In this document: positions 6,122-9,564 of the stretch, piece after piece
Layout: each line of letters starts with the position of its first letter
Position numbering within the stretch: position 1 is the stretch's first letter
Assembly (NCBI GenBank): GCA_026995955.1
Contig: JALWNJ010000398.1
Location: 1-9,564, forward strand
Source of the DNA: Gammaproteobacteria bacterium
GTDB lineage: Bacteria; Pseudomonadota; Gammaproteobacteria; J044
Direction of reading: 5' to 3'
DNA length: 9,564 bases
The notes under the pieces: model-generated
Databases searched by the model: none
Told to the model about the DNA's origin: nothing
The model's input: the letters and a program-made list of their open reading frames with translations, nothing else
Translations under genes and position numbers: made by a program

Positions 6122-8383
6122 ATGAAGGAACAGATCGTTCAGGAACTGCTGATACGAATTCGCGAACTGGAAGACAACATCCTGCAGATCGCTGCTCTCG
6201 TCCCGGATGCCCAGGATCCGGAAAATGTGCTGGCTGTACAAGAAGAAACAGACAAAGGTTCTCTCACCGATCCTGCCCTGAGCGATCCCTATGGTTCTGT
6301 AGCGTCGGATGCATTTACGAGAATCCATTCTGCGGTGAGGGCCAATCGCAGAAGTATTGCCAGCTACTTCTATGCTCATTTGGACAACGAGGGGAAGGCC
6401 CTCCTTTCTCTTCTTTCCGAACCGGAGCTGGCCCATCTCCACGAACGGCAGATGGACTACCTCGAGAATCTGCTCTCCCCCAAGCTGACGGGACAGCAAC
6501 ATCGTGAAATGGCCAAGGCAGCCGGAATCCGGCATGACGCCGTAAGCCTCGATCCCAACAGCCTCGTTGAAAGCTACAAGATCTACCGGGAGGCCCTGAT
6601 GCGGCATCTCGAATCGCTGTTGCACAAGGCGCCCGCGCTGATCAAGTACATAGACGACCGTTTAAACTATGACATGGCCTGGCAGCTCATGGGTTATGCC
6701 GATGCGCATGAGCAAAGACAGGGCTTCCTGCTCGATCTCGGAACACGAATACAACATAGCCTCAATCAGAGCGACCTGCTCTCGCTCATCCTGTCGCATC
6801 TTGTTGAAGACGTGCCCGGGATCACGGGAGCGCTGGTCGCCGCATTGACTGCCGAAGGACACCTGGTCACGAAAAAGACCAACGGACTGGTCCTGCATAC
6901 CGACACGGAAAGCTCCGTCAATTCAGGCTATGATGCTCTGTTTCGCGCGGCCCGGAACGAGCATTCCATCTGGATCAATACACTTGTCGATGACCCCATC
7001 CTGGACAGCCTGGCCAGCGAACGCGGCATAAGAAGTTATGCCGCCTTGCCTATTCCACTGCATGCAAACTCGAGAGAAATGATCCTGGTCGTGTACAGCA
7101 AATGGCCAGGGTATTTCCTTTCTCGGGGAAAACAGTTCTTCTTCCAGAGTCTGGCAAGGGAAATGGGTGTTCAGATCGAGCGGGTTTCCGGAAATCACCA
7201 GCATGAATTTTCTCCCCAGACACTCTACGAGCGGCAATTCCATAGAAGGCTGCTGGAAGACCGCAAGGTTGAGATGCACTTCCAGCCCATCACTGGCCCT
7301 GATGGGATAACGCTCAAGAAATTCGAATCGGTCGCGCGTCTGCGTGATCAGGATCGCATCATCTCGCCTTACGAGTTTCTGGGCGCCTTTGGAAGCAATC
7401 AGCTCGTCATGCTGTTCGAGCAGGGCATCGAGCAGATGTGCAGCACGCTGCTCGAAGTACAGACGCGGCACGGCGATCACATTGGTGCCAGCATCAACCT
7501 CCCCAAGGAGGTTCTCGATCAGCCAGGCACACTGAATTACATGCACGAAGTCGTGCAGGAGACGGGGCTCGCACCCTCGTCCATTACCCTGGAAATCCTT
7601 GAATTTGGAATCCTTGACGAACAACAGGCCCTGGAGACCATCGAAGGACTGAGAACGCACGGATACCGTTTCGCCATGGACGACCTTGGTAGCGGGGAGT
7701 CTTCTCTGCTACGCATGAAGAATCTCCTGTTCGACGAGGTCAAGATCGATCAGGGTTTCGTCCGCCCGCTTGTCGACCAGTTGCAACATCTCGATTATGT
7801 CGACACACTCCTCAGACTGGCCCAGAACCTGAAACTGGATTGTGTGGTCGAAGGGATCGAGGATGAAGTCATCCTCGACATCATCCAGTCACTCGGAGGC
7901 GTGCAATTGCAGGGCTACGGGATCTCGCGCCCTCTCCCCAGGGACCGCTTTCTGGAATGGGTTGCGCGGAATCAGGATCAGGCATCCTGCCGTCCGGGTG
8001 TATCCTCGAGCATTCATATCCCGGCCACCCTGCACGGCTGGTATGCCCGACATCTGCGACGGGCACGCCTGATCCTGGACGCATTCCCGAACAACCCTGA
8101 CCTGATCAACCTGGAAGTCGCTGCACATTACGAAAACTGCCAGATGACGCATCAGCTCATCCAGGCCGGACTCGACAGCCACCCCATTTTTCATGCCCAC
8201 AAGAACTTTCATGATGCCGTCAACGAGATGGTGGAAGGGATCATGCGAGGCAAGTCTGCAGAAACCCTCAAGGCACGGGTATCAAAGCGAGTAGACGAAT
8301 TGCGAAAGGTCGTCCTCGAACAGTCACGGGACCGTGAAACCACGGTCATCATGCCACTGCCTGACATGAGCGAACTGCTTTAG
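6122..8383 (+). CDS. Globin-coupled sensor / GAF / EAL cyclic-di-GMP phosphodiesterase with CZB-like zinc-binding tail
   Basis: A 753-residue cytoplasmic signalling protein predicted to hydrolyse cyclic-di-GMP. In order: a short coiled start (1-30); a globin-coupled-sensor-like domain (about 60-185) with HERQMDYLENLLSP and AGIRHDAVSLDPNSLVESY, where His138 fits the proximal heme ligand; a GAF domain (about 203-355); an EAL domain (about 375-620); and a C-terminal helical domain (about 630-735) with His638, Cys673, His693 and His697, resembling CZB zinc sites. The EAL signature reads ESV, but the family's catalytic and metal residues are all visible: Glu402, Asn459, Glu491, Asp520, Asp521, Lys541, Glu577, Glu580, Gln597. 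There is no GGDEF domain and no membrane segment, so it should act only as a phosphodiesterase. The start ATG 6122 is preferred over TTG 6098 (eight residues more); CGGAAA nearby is a weak ribosome site. Its GC content is lower than its neighbours'. It has its own promoter candidate and converges on tatD. Confidence 0.88.
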   Translation: MKEQIVQELLIRIRELEDNILQIAALVPDAQDPENVLAVQEETDKGSLTDPALSDPYGSVASDAFTRIHSAVRANRRSIASYFYAHLDNEGKALLSLLSEPELAHLHERQMDYLENLLSPKLTGQQHREMAKAAGIRHDAVSLDPNSLVESYKIYREALMRHLESLLHKAPALIKYIDDRLNYDMAWQLMGYADAHEQRQGFLLDLGTRIQHSLNQSDLLSLILSHLVEDVPGITGALVAALTAEGHLVTKKTNGLVLHTDTESSVNSGYDALFRAARNEHSIWINTLVDDPILDSLASERGIRSYAALPIPLHANSREMILVVYSKWPGYFLSRGKQFFFQSLAREMGVQIERVSGNHQHEFSPQTLYERQFHRRLLEDRKVEMHFQPITGPDGITLKKFESVARLRDQDRIISPYEFLGAFGSNQLVMLFEQGIEQMCSTLLEVQTRHGDHIGASINLPKEVLDQPGTLNYMHEVVQETGLAPSSITLEILEFGILDEQQALETIEGLRTHGYRFAMDDLGSGESSLLRMKNLLFDEVKIDQGFVRPLVDQLQHLDYVDTLLRLAQNLKLDCVVEGIEDEVILDIIQSLGGVQLQGYGISRPLPRDRFLEWVARNQDQASCRPGVSSSIHIPATLHGWYARHLRRARLILDAFPNNPDLINLEVAAHYENCQMTHQLIQAGLDSHPIFHAHKNFHDAVNEMVEGIMRGKSAETLKARVSKRVDELRKVVLEQSRDRETTVIMPLPDMSELL

Positions 8384-8426
8384 CAATCTGTTGAAGACCT
8401 GCAGCAGCGTTGCAGACCCCCTACTT

Positions 8427-8443
8427 CATGCCTCTCTGGCATG
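8427..8443. terminator. Short inverted repeat between convergent genes, possible weak terminator
   Basis: CATGCC (8427-8432) and GGCATG (8438-8443) form a perfect six-base-pair stem with a five-base loop in the 91-base gap between the phosphodiesterase and tatD stops. No T-run follows on either strand, so an intrinsic terminator is only a possibility. A second pairing, CTGCA with TGCAG, lies upstream around 8399-8415. Confidence 0.3.
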
Positions 8444-8474
8444 TCTCGTGTGCTGGCCAGTGTGTACATCCGGC

Positions 8475-9251
8475 TCAGACCAGACTGAACAGATGGTGAA
8501 AATTCCGCGTGGTCTGCAGGGCCACGGTATCGAAATCGACCCCGCGTACCTCGGCCAGCTTCTCCGCCACATGGCGGACCAGGGCGGGGTGATTGGGCTT
8601 GCCGCGGAAGGGCACCGGCGCGAGCCAGGGGCTGTCGGTCTCCACCAGCATGGCGTCTTCCGGCACGCGGCGGGCGACCTCGCGCAATTCCTCGGCGCTC
8701 TTGAAGGTGAGGATGCCGGAGAATGAGATGACGAAACCCAGGTCCATGGTCCGGCTGGCGGTCTCCCAGTCCTCGGCGAAGCAGTGCATGATGCCCCGGC
8801 AGCGATGGGCCCCCTCTTCCTTCAGAATGCGCAGGGTGTCCTCGCGCGCGGAACGGGTGTGAACGATGAGCGGCTTGCCCAGCTCGACCGCGGCGCGGAT
8901 GTGGTTGCGGAAGCGCTGGCGCTGCCAGTCGGCCGTATCGCCCTCGATGCGATAGTAGTCGAGTCCGGTCTCGCCGATGGCGATCACCCGCTCCTGGCTG
9001 CCCAGCACACACAGGCGTTCCACCGTGGGTTCCTCGCCCTCGGTGGTCGTCGGATGCACGCCCACGCTGCACCACACGCGCTCGTCGGCGAGCGCCATGT
9101 CGTGTACGGTGTCGAAGTGCTCGAGGTCGATGCAGACATTGAGGAAGCCCCCCACGCCCTGCTCCGCCGCGGCATCGAGGATGCCGGACAGGCTGCCGCC
9201 AAAAGGGGCCGCATCCACCTTGTCGAGGTGGCAATGGGAATCGATGAGCAT
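8475..9251 (-). CDS. tatD: TatD-family metal-dependent hydrolase (TatD/YcfH type DNase)
   Basis: A 258-residue cytoplasmic TIM-barrel enzyme of the TatD family, whose members are metal-dependent nucleases linked to DNA repair and degradation; the YcfH branch is less well characterised. The metal set is complete: HCH near the start (His6, His8), Glu94 in IGETGLDY, His131 in LIVHTR, His156 in IMHCF and Asp206 in VETDSPWLAP. GVHPT at 64-68 is also typical, and the length is normal for the family. The ATG at 9251 starts nine bases after the pilZ stop, so the two are co-transcribed; no clear ribosome site precedes it, which suggests translational coupling. The pilZ-tatD order is the one found downstream of holB in Pseudomonas, so this is probably the chromosomal housekeeping copy. 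The exact paralogue name (tatD versus ycfH) cannot be settled by eye. Confidence 0.95.
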   Translation of the reverse strand: MLIDSHCHLDKVDAAPFGGSLSGILDAAAEQGVGGFLNVCIDLEHFDTVHDMALADERVWCSVGVHPTTTEGEEPTVERLCVLGSQERVIAIGETGLDYYRIEGDTADWQRQRFRNHIRAAVELGKPLIVHTRSAREDTLRILKEEGAHRCRGIMHCFAEDWETASRTMDLGFVISFSGILTFKSAEELREVARRVPEDAMLVETDSPWLAPVPFRGKPNHPALVRHVAEKLAEVRGVDFDTVALQTTRNFHHLFSLV

Positions 9252-9260
9252 GAGGGTCGA

Positions 9261-9564
9261 TTACATGGTGTGGGTCGGGCGGTCGGCCTTGAGCGCGCCG
9301 GCCAGCAGGCCCTCGATCTTGTTGCGGGTGGCGCCCTTGTCCTGTTCGGAGAATTGCACGCCGATGCCCGGGGTCTTGTTGCCGGTGGCTCCGGCCGGGG
9401 TGATCCACACCACCTTGCCGGCGACCGGCATGCGTTCGCTGTCGTCCATCAGGCTGAGCAGCATGAACACCTCGTCCCCCAGCTTGTAGGGCTTCTGGGT
9501 GGGAATGAACAGCCCGCCGTTCTTGACGAAGGGCATGTAGGCCGCGTACAGCGAGCCCTTGTCC
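9261..9564 (-). CDS. pilZ: Type IV pilus assembly protein PilZ (5' end outside window)
   Basis: The visible 100 residues are the C-terminal portion of PilZ, a roughly 118-residue cytoplasmic protein needed for type IV pilus assembly, known to work with PilB and FimX-like EAL proteins in Xanthomonas and Pseudomonas. Highly characteristic stretches are LYAAYMPFVKNGGLFIPT, YKLGDEVFMLL, VAGKVVWITP, GIGVQF and the ending KADRPTHTM, nearly as in Pseudomonas PilZ. The position equivalent to the (D/N)xSxxG cyclic-di-GMP motif reads KNGGLF, and no RxxxR is seen in the part present. As in other pilus-type PilZ proteins, direct cyclic-di-GMP binding is not expected. The frame is open to the right edge (9564), and the ATG at 9536 is internal, not the start. 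It is followed by tatD after nine bases. Confidence 0.95.
   Translation of the reverse strand, partial: DKGSLYAAYMPFVKNGGLFIPTQKPYKLGDEVFMLLSLMDDSERMPVAGKVVWITPAGATGNKTPGIGVQFSEQDKGATRNKIEGLLAGALKADRPTHTM

Noticed and set aside
8033..8213. Hemerythrin-like domain as the explanation for the C-terminal histidines
   Set aside because: Hemerythrin needs a different His/Glu/Asp spacing (HxxxE and HxxxxD motifs in order); the visible H, C, HxxxH set fits a CZB-type site better.
8380..9408. 342-codon minus-strand open frame overlapping tatD and pilZ in another frame
   Set aside because: It overlaps two clear, motif-complete genes on the same strand and its product is an Arg/Gly/Pro-rich shadow.

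Overview
The window comes from a GC-rich gammaproteobacterium. The main evidence is the right edge, where a type IV pilus PilZ gene runs straight into a TatD-family hydrolase gene. This is the pilZ-tatD end of the holB-pilZ-tatD order known from Pseudomonas and relatives. A class A penicillin-binding protein of the PBP1B type at the left edge fits the same group. The exact genus cannot be read from the sequence; a member of the Chromatiales/Ectothiorhodospiraceae is a guess. There are eight protein genes, two cut by the window edges, and I see no rRNA, tRNA, CRISPR array or transposase.

Layout. Positions 1-1989 (minus) hold the N-terminal 663 residues of mrcB (PBP1B). A 97-base divergent intergenic region separates it from four tightly packed plus-strand genes. 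These encode a two-domain kinase-like protein (aminoglycoside-phosphotransferase fold fused to a P-loop kinase, 2087-3643), an exported Met-rich DUF4412-like protein (3694-4539), a small NlpC/P60 lipoprotein hydrolase (4555-5028), and a short CCA-tRNA-nucleotidyltransferase homologue that has lost most of its catalytic motifs (5033-5755). The gaps of 50, 15 and 4 bases suggest one operon. Then comes about 366 bases of AT-rich DNA with a good sigma70-like promoter and paired palindromes. It leads into a 753-residue signalling protein (6122-8383) that reads as globin-coupled sensor, GAF, EAL phosphodiesterase and a C-terminal zinc-binding (CZB-like) tail. Convergent to it on the minus strand are tatD (8475-9251) and the truncated pilZ (9261 to the right edge).

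How it fits together. The left half looks like cell-envelope housekeeping: a peptidoglycan synthase, a peptidoglycan hydrolase and an exported protein of unknown role, plus two cytoplasmic proteins that are harder to place. The right half is about signalling and surface behaviour: a predicted cyclic-di-GMP phosphodiesterase with heme/gas and zinc sensor domains sits beside a type IV pilus gene. The phosphodiesterase gene and its leader have visibly lower GC than the flanks and may be a later insertion into the conserved neighbourhood. The two items most worth following up are this four-module sensor phosphodiesterase and the catalytically eroded CCA-enzyme homologue.
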